NCBI GenBank assembly: GCA_002104945.1
Contig: MCFH01000067.1
Coordinates: 124,001-188,000, forward strand
Direction of reading: 5' to 3'
Source: Piromyces finnis
Lineage: Eukaryota; Neocallimastigomycota; Neocallimastigomycetes; Neocallimastigales; Neocallimastigaceae
Length of the DNA stretch: 64,000 nt
Shown: piece after piece, positions 12,582 to 25,399 of the stretch
How the letters are laid out: every line of letters starts with the position of its first letter
Position numbering within the stretch: position 1 is the stretch's first letter
Position numbers and translations under genes: made by a program
The notes under the pieces: model-generated
Told to the model about the DNA's origin: nothing
Seen by the model: only the letters and a program-made list of their open reading frames with translations
Databases searched by the model: none

Positions 12582-14426
12582 GAATTCTCCAAAAAAATGC
12601 TTTAACTGGTCCCATTCCACCTGAACTTGGAAATTTAACAAAATTGACTTGGTTGTAAATATTTTTTAATAATATTTATTTAAATCTCTCTATAAATTTT
12701 TATTCCTCCAATGAATCATAAAATAATTACATTATTTTCTTTTTTTTTTTTTTATTTTTCATTTCTAAAAATACATTATTAATTAAAAAATAGAAATTTA
12801 GTGGATAATAAATTAAGTGGTTCTATTCCACCTGAACTTGGAAATTTAACAGAATTGGATTCACCGTAATGAATTTATATATACTATCTGTTTAATCTAT
12901 TTATTTATTTTTAAATTCTTAATTTATTAAAATAAAAAAAATATAAAATAATGTTATTTATTCTAATTAGAAATATAAAACTCTTTCATTAATTAAAAAA
13001 AAAAAAAAATAGACGATTAAGTGATAATTATTTAAGTGGTTCCCTTCCACCTGAACTTGGAAAGTTATCAAGCTTGAGAACTTTGTAAATGATTTTTATA
13101 ATATTATTTGTTTATCTATTCATTATATTAATTCTTATTTTAAATGAAACAAAAAAAAAAAAAAATTATATTATTTACATTATTTTTTATTCTTTTTTAA
13201 AATTATTATAAATATGTTATTAATAGATGGATAGAAAATAATAACTTTAGTGGTTCCATTCCACCTGAGCTTGGAAATTTATTAAAATTGAGATGGATGT
13301 AATTAATAATATTTGTTTATATATAATCATTGCTTCTTTATTAATAATTAATTAATTATTTATTTATAAAATAAAAATAATTCATGACCACTTAAAAACA
13401 ACAACAACAACAACAACAACAACTAAAATTGAATAATATCTAATAAATCATGTATGATATTCAGAAATATTAGTAATAACGGATTTAGTAGTACTATGCC
13501 ACAAGAAATATTAAATCGTCCATATGATGAATTGTAAGTAATTTCTTTTTTTTTATATAAATAGATGTACTTTTTATATCGTTGCTCAATATGATTATAT
13601 TGAAAATAGTTTATAGTTTTAAATTATGTTGATTATCATTTTAATGATTATATATAAAATGAATACAAAAAGTTTTTTATTTTAAAATAAATATTAATAT
13701 TAATTATTTGTACTGTCTATATATAGTAAATTTTATAATTATGATGATAGTACCAAACAAGTTCCCGAAAAAGAAGAATCAGATAAATTAATTATTGATA
13801 ATGATTTAAATAAGGATACTTTAAATAAGGATACTAAATCCGATAAGGGTGGTAGTAATACATTATTAGCAATAGTTATTGTGTTTGGAATAATTGGTAT
13901 TGTTTCAAGCATTTTATTATTCCTCGTTATAAAAAAAAATAAAAAGTTAAAAGATAATGATAAAAATAATGTAAGAAATAGTTCTTTATCGACTGTAAAT
14001 AATGTTCACATTAATCCATCTATAATTTCAGGAAATGATGAAAATACAACACTTGATATTGTTTCTACCCCAGTTCTTTCTTTTAATAATAATTATAACA
14101 GTACTATTACGGAAATAAATACTAATAATGCTATTACTACTATTCATGATGATGATGATGATGATGATTCAATAGTAATTAATTCTACTATTACTACAAA
14201 TAACAGATATAGTGTTCCTTTAAATTCTACGAATAATATAAACCATGTAATGACAATGAATAGCATTGGAGAAAAGGGTTTACTTCCAAGTTATGAAGAT
14301 GTTTTAAATGAAGATGGAAAGCATAACACGGAAAAATATCCACTGTCTGACGATAAATCCAAAATTCAAACTATAAAAAATGAAAAAAATAAGGAACCAC
14401 TTCATTCATCAAAAAAGAAATATTAA
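11955..14426 (+). CDS. LRR single-pass membrane protein, 9 exons, with one premature stop
   Basis: Exons: 11955-12127, 12234-12314, 12415-12486, 12583-12654, 12794-12865, 13013-13084, 13227-13298, 13465-13533, 13727-14426 (1383 nt, 460 residues). Order: signal peptide; Cys-containing cap (DCC...GITC); plant-type LRRs with GSIPPELGNL; stalk; one membrane helix near LLAIVIVFGIIGIVSSILLF; basic stop-transfer KKNKKLK; 150-residue cytoplasmic tail with a seven-Asp run and LLPSYEDVLNEDGKHN. Each internal exon is one 24-residue repeat and every intron is phase 2, splitting a Leu-like codon. An in-frame TAA (12018-12020) follows the signal peptide, where the paralogue reads SVF; otherwise the frame is clean. 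It could be a sequencing error, a null allele or a recent pseudogene. Role inferred: extracellular ligand or adhesion binding. Confidence 0.75.
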
Positions 14427-14635
14427 AAATAATTTTTAAAAATAAAAAAAATGAAAAAGTATACTTTGAAAGTATATTAAAAATAATAAAAAATTTCATA
14501 GTAAAAAATGAAAAAAAAAAAAAAATAAAAAAATAAAAAATATTTAAATATAGTTTTAAATAAAAAAAAATAAAAAATAGAAATTTATTTAATTTGAATT
14601 TTTTTTTTTTTTTTTTTAATTTTATTAAAATAAAA

Positions 14636-14704
14636 AGGCGGATTTTTTTTTTTTTTACATTTTTTTTTAAAAATAAAAAAAGTCCAAAAATCGTCCGCTT
14701 TTTT
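14636..14704 (+). promoter_or_regulatory. Paired GC boxes between the LRR genes
   Basis: GGCGGATTTT and AATCGTCCGC sit about 45 nt apart in otherwise pure A/T DNA. They are imperfect inverted copies (GCGGA/TCCGC). They may be a bipartite transcription-factor site for the gene at 14829, or part of the 3' end of the upstream gene. Confidence 0.3.
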
Positions 14705-14722
14705 TAAAAAAGTTTGAAAATT

Positions 14723-14748
14723 TGAAACAAAAAAAATTTTATTGGTTA
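14723..14748 (+). promoter_or_regulatory. Conserved upstream block with inverted CCAAT, LRR gene 2
   Basis: TGAAACAAAAAAAATTTTAT followed by TGGTTA matches the block upstream of the LRR gene at 11955. Here it lies about 80 nt before the start codon at 14829. Confidence 0.45.
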
Positions 14749-14828
14749 AAAAAAAAGAATTTAATTAATAAAAAATATATAAATTTGAAAAAGTAAAAAA
14801 GTTAAAAAAAAAAATAAAAATTTGAAAA

Positions 14829-16561
14829 ATGAAAAAGTTGGTTTTGTTATTGCTGTTCAATTTAACTTTTACAATAAACGGTGTCTTTTCAGTATTTGTA
14901 AATGATTGTAGTGCAGTAAATAAATTGTTAGGAGAATCTGATAATTATGATTGTTGCACTCATAATGGAATTACATGTGAAAACGGATTCGTAGCAGTAA
15001 TGTAATGATAAAAACAAAAAGTTCACTTTTTTTTTTTTTTATTTCTACTTAATAGTATAAATAAATGAATATTTATTTTTAATAATTAATTAAACAATAG
15101 AAATTTAAGTAATGGTTTGTATGGTGGTTCAATTCCTCCTGAACTTGGAAATTTGACACGTTTAGTTTATCTGTAATTATTCTTTTTCATTTATATAGGA
15201 AGGAAGAATTAAAAGTTATTTATATATTTATATATACACTAATCTATATATTTTATTATAATGTTTTACGATATGATAAATAGAGATCTTAGTGATCAAG
15301 GTTATCATGGTTCCCTTCCTTCAGAGCTCGGGAATTTATCAAATTTGCAATATATGTGAAGATTGTTTATATGTTATTTGCATAATATAAATGATAATAT
15401 AAATTTTATTCTAATTTTTTTTTTTTTTTTTTTTAAAAAATTATTAAAAATATTCATTATCATTATTATATAAAATAATAATAAAAAAAAAGATATCTTA
15501 GTAATAATGCTTTTACTGGTTCAATACCATCTGAATTTGGAAATTTATTAAAATTGGAAATTTTGTACCTATTTATTGATATAATTTAATATTATAAAAA
15601 AAATAAAAATAAAAATTATTAAACTTTCCTTTAAAAATATACAATTATTTTATTAACTAAATAAATAGATCATTAAGAGATAATCTTTTAAGTGGCTTTA
15701 TCCCTCCTGAACTTGGAAGGTTAAACTTAGAATATTTGTAAAGTATCTTTTACTATTTGAATATATAAATAAATATAATTTTTTATAATTTTTTTTTGTA
15801 TTTATAATATTTATATAATTATATTTTTAAACAATTCATGATCAACTAAAACAAACAACAACTAAAACTTGATAATATTTAACTTTTTATTATATTCAGA
15901 GATATTAGGAATAACGGATTTAGTGGTTCTATACCTCAAGAAATATTAAATAATAATATTTCTAAATTGTATTTAATTTACTTTTTTTTTTATTTTATTT
16001 ATTATATAATAGTTTATATATATTATAATTATATTAGTTGTATTAAAACATTTTTATTCAAATATTCATCATTTAATATAATATAGTTTTCATGATAATT
16101 ATAATGATAAAAATAAACAAGTTGTAGAAAAAGAAGAAAAGAATGATTTAAATAAAGATGCTAAATCCGATAATGGTACAAATCCATTTTTAATAATAGC
16201 CATTGTATTTGGAATAATTAGTATTATTTTGACCATCCTGATATTCCTTGTTTTAAGGAAAAATAGAGATTTAAAAAAGAAAAATAATGAAAGAAATAGC
16301 TTTTCTACTTTAAATAAGGTTCACATTAACTCAACTTCAATTTCTGGAAATGGAGAAAGTTCAACTAATCTTCCAGATATTCCTTTAAATTCTGTAAATG
16401 AGTCAAACTATATAAAATCATTAAATCATACAAATAATAATAATACTATCATTGGAGGAGAAGAAGATTTACTTCCAAGTTATGAAGATATATTAAATGA
16501 AAATGGTGAACATAACACTGGTAATATGCATGACTCAACCTCTAACTTCATTAAAGAATAA
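14829..16561 (+). CDS. LRR single-pass membrane protein, 7 exons, intact
   Basis: Exons: 14829-15001, 15101-15172, 15284-15355, 15493-15564, 15669-15737, 15900-15968, 16087-16561; 1002 nt, 333 residues with no stop. Order: 21-residue signal peptide; Cys cap (NDCSAVNKLL, DCC, GITC); five LRR exons of 69-72 nt with GSIPPELGNL-type cores; stalk (NKQVVEKEEKND); membrane helix around FLIIAIVFGIISIILTILIF; basic RKNRDLKKK; Ser/Asn-rich tail with EEDLLPSYEDILNENGEHN. All introns are phase 2. It has two fewer repeats than the upstream paralogue, consistent with gain or loss of frame-neutral exons. Tandem duplication of the neighbour is evident from matching exon 1 length (173 nt) and promoter block. 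The plausible role is surface recognition or adhesion; the ligand is unknown. It has two error-containing copies at 22174-23901 and 26822-28554. Confidence 0.9.
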
Positions 16562-19365
16562 ATACTAAAAGCAATTTTTAAATTTTTATTATTAATATTA
16601 TTAATCAAAAAATGAAAAAATAAAAAAATAAAATAGATATACATTGAAAGTATATGAATAATAATAAAAACTTTATAGTAAAATAAAAGAAAAATAGTAA
16701 ATAACAATAATAAATTCTTTAATAATAAAAAAAAATAAAAATAAGAAAATAATAAAAGTGATATAATCAAATATTTAATTAAACAAATAAAAAAATAAAT
16801 GATTTTATATAGAAAAGGAAAAAAAAAATACTTTATAAATTGAAAGATGTTTTATTATTTTAATTTTGTTTTATTTTTAAGATAAAAAAAAACGTTATCT
16901 TCATGCCTACTAAATTCTACTCTTTTTTTAAAAAATAAAAAATAAAAAAATATAAAAAAAATTATGTTTTTTATATTTTTTTAAACTAATAATAATATAA
17001 TTGAGATTTTTAAGTTAGTTTGAAAATAATTCTGTGGATTTAATCCATAGGAAAAGAATTTTCAAATATCTTTTACATATATTTTTCCAAAATCAGAAGA
17101 AGGAAAGTGATAATAATAATTCTTATTTCAAATTATTTTAGCATTATCATAAAAAAGATTTAATATTAGTAATATATGCAAAAAGTAAGGATTACGTCTT
17201 CAATAATACTATATATATCAAATATCTCTAAAATACTTAAAATAGCATATCACAAATGAAAAAAAAAAATACAAATTCAAAATAAAAAAAGTAAAAAAAA
17301 AAGTAATTCAAGCAAAGTTTAAGATAAATCACAAAATTTCTAAAATATATTTAATTTAAATGATAAAAAAAAAAAAAAGAGATTAATGTAGAAAAATTAT
17401 TAAAATACTTTTAACAGAAATTTAGAAATTTTTGGGATTTAAAAAATTTTTTAGAAAAAAAAAAAGAAAAGAAAAATTCTTCTTGTTGATGCCAACAATG
17501 TAAAATATTTCAATATTAGAAAATTAAGCATTGGAATTCTTAACAATAATTAGAAGATCACCCACAATTTAGTATCCAAATTTTAAAACAATCATTGAAA
17601 CAATAATATTAATTGTATAATTAAGTAATTAATATCAAGATGAAGGTCATTAATAATAATCCTATTATAGTATTTTTTATTATTTTTATTTTTTAAAATG
17701 TATTGTATTATATTAAATAAACAAACCACAATATATATGTATAAATATGTAGTTTGAATAGAATGTAACCATGGTAGTTCTTTATCATAATTTACATTAA
17801 AAAGTTGACAACCTAAATCAACGACTCTTAACAAAGGAATGTAAAAACATTTATATATAAAAAATAAAAAAGAATTCCATTTCCTATTCTAATTTAATTT
17901 AAAAGAAGATTTAATTAAAAATTTATTAAATATAAAAATGTATTATTTTTATAAAGTATAACTATACCTATCGTTATAATTACATGAAAATACCCTATCC
18001 CCATAAAACTTTTATGGCGGTGTTATTACTAAAATCATGATGATTAATAAGGATTTATTCTACCCATAAATAAATATAATTTTTATTTTATTTATTATTA
18101 ACAAAATATTTACTAAAAAGCATTATATTTTGAAAATTTTTAATTATTGAAAAACATGATTTGTTTAAAATATTTATTATCATTAAAAAAATACAAAATA
18201 GAATAATTCTCATTTCAATTCATAAATTGTAAATATAATATATATCTTTATTTAATCATAATCATTATAAGTTAAGAATTCAATTTGTTATTAAAAGTTT
18301 TGTAACCACTAAATTGTTATTACAATAAATACTTTATTATTAAAGTATAATAATTGCATTTGTCTTTCAATAGGATTCGATGTTACATTTTATCAAAAGA
18401 AAAAATTATTAGTTGTGCTGTTAAATCCTTTCTTATTTTTTCTTCATCATTGACGTCCTTGGCTATCCCATTAAACTTTTTGAACATTGATCATTGTTGG
18501 CCAATAATATAAGGTATTACTATGGGCTGAAGTGCAGTGAGCATGAAAATTTACTATAAATTCTCAGTTTAATTTGATCCTTGTATTCTTTCCACTCGAA
18601 TTATTATTTTTTATTTTATGTTTTAATTATTCAAAATAATAGTTAAATTACATTTAAAATAGCATTTAATCCATAAATTCATTAATTTATTTATTGGAAC
18701 ATAAAACCTGTTAAATATCATATTTAAATCATAATTAACATAATTTTATTTCTAATACTCCTTCAAAGAAATTAGAATATTCGAAAATGCCATATTTTCC
18801 AATTTTCGAATTTTGCAGAATTTTAACAAAAGAATCAACATAATGACTGCTCAATGTACAATATTTCAATCAATAATAATTAATGTAATTAAAACAATTA
18901 ATATATTAAAATAATGAATTTAAATAAATTATATTATACAAGTAATATATAGAGTAATATAAATATTATTTTTTGTTGAATATTAAATATTTTATAATTA
19001 TTAAAAATAATAAATATCATTTTAAACTTGAAATGATTAAAAGTCACCTATGAAAGTTATATTTAATTCAAGTGAACGTCTCAAAATCCGACCCAATGTT
19101 TAATTGTACCTGTCAGGAAGGGGGATGTCTGACCTGACAAAAAACAAGAATCTTTTCTAAATCATTTATAATGTTGTATATAAACTATGAATGAAGAACT
19201 ATAAAATTATAAAACTAAAAAATATTTATAACATTTATTTTTAATATTCATTTTAATTTTTATATATAAATAATAACTATTTTTATTATTTTTTTATTGG
19301 AATTATACTTTTTTTCAAAACTTTTTATATTTTAAATAATTCTTTAAATTTTTAAAAAAATTAAA
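16562..19365. other. Spacer of copy A with scattered coding-like minus-strand relics
   Basis: No intact gene. On the minus strand several short stretches look once-coding: around 17750-17830 (RVVDLGCQLFNVNYDKELPW), around 18400-18490 (MFKKFNGIAKDVNDEEKIRK) and around 17470-17590 (GDLLIIVKNSNA). Stops and frame changes separate them, and I recognise no family. A less AT-rich patch near 19080-19140 contains a short stem (TGTCAGG...CCTGACA, clearest in the third copy at 31109-31138). Confidence 0.35.
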
Positions 19366-22173
19366 AATATTTTTATTAAATAATTTTTAAATACAAAAAT
19401 AAAAAAGTATATATATTAAAATATATATCCAATAAAAAATAATAAAAAATAGTTATATTATTATATATAAAAATTAAATGAATATTATAAAATAAATGTT
19501 ATAAATATTTTTTAGTTTTATAATTTTATAGTTCTTCATTCATAGTTTATATACAACATTATAAATGATTTAGAAAAGATTCTTGTTTTTTGTCAGGGTC
19601 AGACATCCCCCTTCCTGACAGGTAAATTAAACATGTGGGTCGGATTTTGAGACGTTCACTTGAATTAAATATAACTTTCATAGGTGACTTTTAATCATTT
19701 CAAGTTTAAAATGATATTTATTATTTTTAATAATTATAAAATATTTAATATTCAACAAAATAATATTTATATTACTCTATATATTACTTGTATAATATAA
19801 TTTATTTAAATTCATTATTTTAATATATTAATTGTTTTAATTACATTAATTATTATTGATTGAAATATTGTACATTGAGCAGTCCAATTATGTTGATTCT
19901 TTTGTTAAAATTCTGCAAATTCGAAAATTGGAAAATATGGCATTTTCGAATATTCTAATTTCTTTGAAGGAGTATTAGAAATAAAAATTATGTTAATTAT
20001 GATTTAAATATGATATTTAACAGGTTTTATGTTCCAATAAATAAATTAATGAATTTATGGATTAAATGCTATTTTAAATGTAATTTAACTATTATTTTGA
20101 ATAATTAAACATAAAATAAAAATAATAATTCGAGTGGAAAGAATACAAGGATCAAATTAAACTGAGAATTTATAGTAAATTTTCATGCTCACTGCACTTC
20201 AGCCCATAGTAATACCTTATATTATTGGCCAACAATGATCAATGTTCAAAAAGTTTAATGGGATAGCCAAGGACGTCAATGATGAAGAAAAAATAAGAAA
20301 GGATTTAAACAGCACAACTAATAATTTTTTCTTTTGATAAAATGTAACATCGAATCCTATTGAAAGACAAATGCAATTATTATACTTTAATAATAAAGTA
20401 TTTATTGTAATAACAATTTAGTGGTTACAAAACTTTTAATAACAAATTGAATTCTTAACTTATAATTGATTATGATTAAATAAAGATATATATTATATTT
20501 ACAATTTATGAATTGAAATGAGAATTATTCTATTTTGTATTTTTTTTAATGATAATAAATATTTTAAAACAAATCATGTTTTTCAATAATTAAAAATTTT
20601 CAAAATATAATGCTTTTTTAGTAAATATTTGTTAATAATAATAAAATAAAAATTATATTTATTTATGGGTAGAATAAATCCTTATTAATCATCATGATTT
20701 TAGTAATAACACCGCCATAAAAGTTTTTATGGGGATAGGGTATTTTCATGTAATTATAACGATAGGTATAGTTATACTTTATAAAAATAATACATTTTTT
20801 ATATTTAATAAATTTTTAATTAAATCTTCTTTTAAATTAAATTAGAATAGGAAATGGAATTCTTTTTTATTTTTTATATATAAATGTTTTTACATTCCTT
20901 TTGTTAAGAGTCGTTGATTTAGGTTGTCAACTTTTTAATGTAAATTATGATAAAGAACTACCATGGTTACATTCTATTCAAACTACATATATTTATACAT
21001 ATATATTGTGGTTTGTTTATTTAATATAATACAATACATTTTAAAAATAAAAATAATAAAAAAATACTATAATAGGATTATTATTAATGACCTTATCTTG
21101 ATATTAATTACTTAATTATACAATTAATATTATTGTTTCAATGATTGTTTTAAAAATTTGGATACTAAATTGTGGGTGATCTTCTAATTATTGTTAAGAA
21201 TTCCAATGCTTAATTTTCTAATATTGAAATATTTTACATTGGTTGGCATCAACAAGAAGAATTTTTCTTTTCTTTTTTTTTTTCTAAAAAATTTTTTAAA
21301 TCCCAAAATTTCTAAATTCTGTTAAAAGTATTTTAATAATTTTTCTACATTAATCTCTTTTTTTTTTTTTATCATTTAAATTAAATATATTTTAGAAATT
21401 TTGTGATTTATCTTAAACTTTGCTTGAATTACTTTTTTTTTTACTTTTTTTATTTTGAATTTGTATTTTTTTTTTCATTTGTGATATGCTATTTTAAGTA
21501 TTTTAGAGATATTTGATATATATAGTATTATTGAAGACGTAATCCTTACTTTTTTGCATATATTACTAATATTAAATCTTTTTTATGATAATGCTAAAAT
21601 AATTTGAAATAAGAATTATTATTATCACTTTCCTTCTTCTGATTTTGGAAAAATATATGTAAAAGATATTTGAAAATTCTTTTCCTATGGATTAAATCCA
21701 CAGAATTATTTTCAAACTAACTTAAAAATCTCAATTATATTATTATTAGTTTAAAAAAATATAAAAAACATAATTTTTTTTATATTTTTTTATTTTTTAT
21801 TTTTTAAAAAAAGAGTAGAATTTAGTAGGCATGAAGATAACGTTTTTTTTTATCTTAAAAATAAAACAAAATTAAAATAATAAAACATCTTTCAATTTAT
21901 AAAGTATTTTTTTTTTCCTTTTCTATATAAAAATCATTTATTTTTTTATTTGTTTAATTAAATATTTGATTATATCACTTTTATTATTTTCTTATTTTTA
22001 TTTTTTTTTTATTATTAAAGAATTTATTATTGTTATTTACTATTTTTCTTTTATTTTACTATAAAGTTTTTATTATTATTCATATACTTTCAATGTATAT
22101 CTATTTATTTTTTTATTTTTTCATTTTTTGATTAATAATATTAATAATAAAAATTTAAAATTGCTTTTAGTAT

Positions 22174-23901
22174 TTATTCTTTAATGAAGTTAGAGGTTGA
22201 GTCATGCATATTACCAGTGTTATGTTCACCATTTTCATTTAATATATCTTCATAACTTGGAAGTAAATCTTCTTCTCCTCCAATGATAGTATTATTATTA
22301 TTTGTATGATTAATGATTTTATATAGTTTGACTCATTTACAGAATTTAAAGGAATATCTGGAAGATTAGTTGAACTTTTCTCCATTTCCAGAAATTGAAG
22401 TTGAGTTAATGTGAACCTTATTTAAAGTAGAAAAGCTATTCTTTCATTATTTTTCTTTTTTAAATCTCTATTTTTCCTTAAAACAAGGAATATCAGGATG
22501 GTCAAAATAATACTAATTATTCCAAATACAATGGCTATTATTAAAAATGGATTTGTACCATTATCGGATTTAGCATCTTTATTTAAATCATTCTTTTCTT
22601 CTTTTTCTACAACTTGTTTATTTTTATCATTATAATTATCATGAAAACTATATTATATTAAATGATGAATATTTGAATAAAAATGTTTTAATACAACTAA
22701 TATAATTATAATATATATAAACTATTATATAATAAATAAAATAAAAAAAAAAGTAAATTAAATACAATTTAGAAATATTATTATTTAATATTTCTTGAGG
22801 TATAGAACCACTAAATCCGTTATTCCTAATATCTCTGAATATAATAAAAAGTTAAATATTATCAAGTTTTAGTTGTTGTTTGTTTTAGTTGATCATGAAT
22901 TTGTTTAAAAATATAATTATATAAATATTATAAATACAAAAAAAAATTATAAAAATTATATTTATTTATATATTCAATAGTAAAAGATACTTTACAAATA
23001 TTCTAAGTTTAACCTTCCAAGTTCAGGAGGGATAAAGCCACTTAAAAGATTATCTCTTAATGATCTATTTATTTAGTTAATAAAATAATTGTATATTTTT
23101 AAAGGAAAGTTTAATAATTTTTATTTTTATTTTTTTATAATATTAAATTATATCAATAAATAGGTACAAAATTTCCAATTTTAATAAATTTCCAAATTCA
23201 GATGGTATTGAACCAGTAAAAGCATTATTACTAAGATATCTTTTTTTTTATTTTATTTTATATAATAATGATAATGAATATTTTTAATAATTTTTTAAAA
23301 AAAAAAAAAAAAAAATTAGAATAAAATTTATATTATCATTATATTATGCAAATAACATATAAACAATCTTCACATATATTGCAAATTTGATAAATTCCCG
23401 AGCTCTGAAGGAAGGGAACCATGATAACCTTGATCACTAAGATCTCTATTTATCATATCGTAAAACATTATAATAAAATATATAGATTAGTGTATATATA
23501 AATATATAAATAACTTTTAATTCTTCCTTCCTATATAAATGAAAAAGAATAATTACAGATAAACTAAACGTGTCAAATTTTCCAAGTTCAGGAGGAATTG
23601 AACCACCATACAAACCATTACTTAAATTTCTATTGTTTAATTAATTATTAAAAATAAATATTCATTTATTTATACTATTAAGTAGAAATAAAAAAAAAAA
23701 AAAGTGAACTTTTTGTTTTTATCATTACATTACTGCTACGAATCCGTTTTCACATGTAATTCCATTATGAGTGCAACAATCATAATTATCAGATTCTCCT
23801 AACAATTTATTTACTGCACTACAATCATTTACAAATACTGAAAAGACACCGTTTATTGTAAAAGTTAAATTGAACAGCAATAACAAAACCAACTTTTTCA
23901 T
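22174..23901 (-). pseudogene. Inverted, indel-damaged copy of the LRR gene at 14829
   Basis: Start codon complement at 23899-23901 and stop complement at 22174-22176 correspond to 14829 and 16561. All seven exons are present in mirror order. Frame-breaking single-base changes include an extra base in the GNGESSTN region and a lost base in NHTNNNN. It is probably not a separate locus (see the palindrome finding). Confidence 0.7.
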
Positions 23902-24296
23902 TTTTCAAATTTTTATTTTTTTTTTTAACTTTTTTACTTTTTCAAATTTATATATTTTTTATTAATTAAATTCTTTTTTTTAACCAATAAAATTTTTTTT
24001 GTTTCAAATTTTCAAACTTTTTTAAAAAAAGCGGACGATTTTTGGACTTTTTTTATTTTAAAAAAAAATGTAAAAAAAAAAAAAAAATCCGCCTTTTTAT
24101 TTTAATAAAATTAAAAAAAAAAAAAAAAAAATTCAAATTAAATAAATTTCTATTTTTTATTTTTTTTTATTTAAAACTATATTTAAATATTTTTTATTTT
24201 TTTTTTTTTTTTTTTTCATTTTTTTACTATGAAATTTTTATTATTTTAATATACTTTCAAAGTATACTTTTTCATTTTTTTATTTTTAAAATATTT

Positions 24297-25390
24297 TTAA
24301 TATTTCTTTTTGATGAATGAAGTGGTTCCTTATTTTTTTCATTTTTTATAGTTTGAATTTTGGATTTATCGTCAGACAGTGGATATTTTTCCGTGTTATG
24401 CTTTCCATCTTCATTTAAACATCTTCATACTTGGAAGTAACCCTTTTCTCCAATGCTATTCATTGTCATTACATGGTTTATATTATTCGTAGAATTTAAA
24501 GGAACACTATATCTGTTATTTGTAGTAATAGTAGAATTAATTACTATTGAATCATCATCATCATCATCATCATGAATAGTAGTAATAGCATTATTAGTAT
24601 TTATTTCCGTAATAGTACTGTTATAATTATTATTAAAAGAAAAACTGGGGTAGAAACAATATCAAGTGTTGTATTTTCATCATTTCCTGAAATTATAGAT
24701 GATTAATGTGAACATTATTTACAGTCGATAAGAACTATTTCTTACATTATTTTTATCATTATCTTTTAACTTTTTATTTTTTTTTATAACGAGGAATAAT
24801 AAAATGCTTGAAACAATACCAATTATTCCAAACACAATAACTATTGCTAATAAATGTATTACTACCACCCTTATCGGATTTAGTATCCTTATTTAAAGTA
24901 TCCTTATTTAAATCATTATCAATAATTAATTTATCTGATTCTTCTTTTTCGGGAACTTTTTGGTACTATCATCATAATTATAAAATTTACTATATATAGG
25001 ACAGTACAAATAATTAATATTAATTATTGTATTTTAAAATAAAAAACTTTTTTATTCATTTTTATATATTAATCATTAAAAATGATAATCAACATAATTT
25101 AAAACTATAAAACTATTTTCAATATAATCATATTGAGCAACGATATAAAAAGTACATCTATTTATATAAAAAAAAAAAGAAATTACTTACAATTCATCAT
25201 ATGGACGATTTAATATTTCTTGGGCATAGTACTACTAAATCCGTTATTACATATTTCTGAATATCATACATATTTATTAGATATTATTCAATTTTAGTTG
25301 TTGTTGTTTGTTGTTGTTGTTGTTTTTAAGTGGTCATGAATTATTTTTTTTTATAAATAAATAATTAATTATTATTAATAAAAATATATT
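24297..25390 (-). pseudogene. Inverted partial copy of the LRR gene at 11955 (exons 8-9)
   Basis: The mirror of 13335-14426 with repeated homopolymer deletions (for example in the LLPSYEDVLN codons and the KNDNNV region). Only the last LRR exon and the membrane/tail exon are included because the block ends in intron 7. Confidence 0.7.
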
Positions 25391-25399
25391 ATTCATTTT

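Larger units (their letters stand above)
13335..19365 (+). repeat. ~6-kb block, copy A (forward) of a three-pass palindrome
   Basis: This block reappears inverted at about 19366-25390 and forward again at about 25391-31345. It starts in the intron before exon 8 of the first LRR gene and ends in an AT-rich spacer. Copy A is the best-preserved for coding sequence. Boundaries are good to a few tens of bases, because the turn points are AT-rich and noisy. Confidence 0.9.
19366..25390 (-). repeat. ~6-kb block, copy A' (inverted)
   Basis: Reverse complement of 13335-19365 over its full length, joined head-to-head at about 19365 with a short imperfect loop. It carries many one-base gains and losses, mostly in homopolymers, that break the LRR reading frames. 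The pattern suits uncorrected long-read sequence. Confidence 0.9.

Noticed and set aside
17592-17834. 80-codon minus-strand frame as a gene.
   Set aside because: Only the first ~30 residues look protein-like; the rest is AT translation, and the frame differs among the block copies.
24042-24320. Open frame of 92 codons, Lys/Phe-rich.
   Set aside because: Pure homopolymer translation antisense to the 3' region and tail of the inverted LRR copy.
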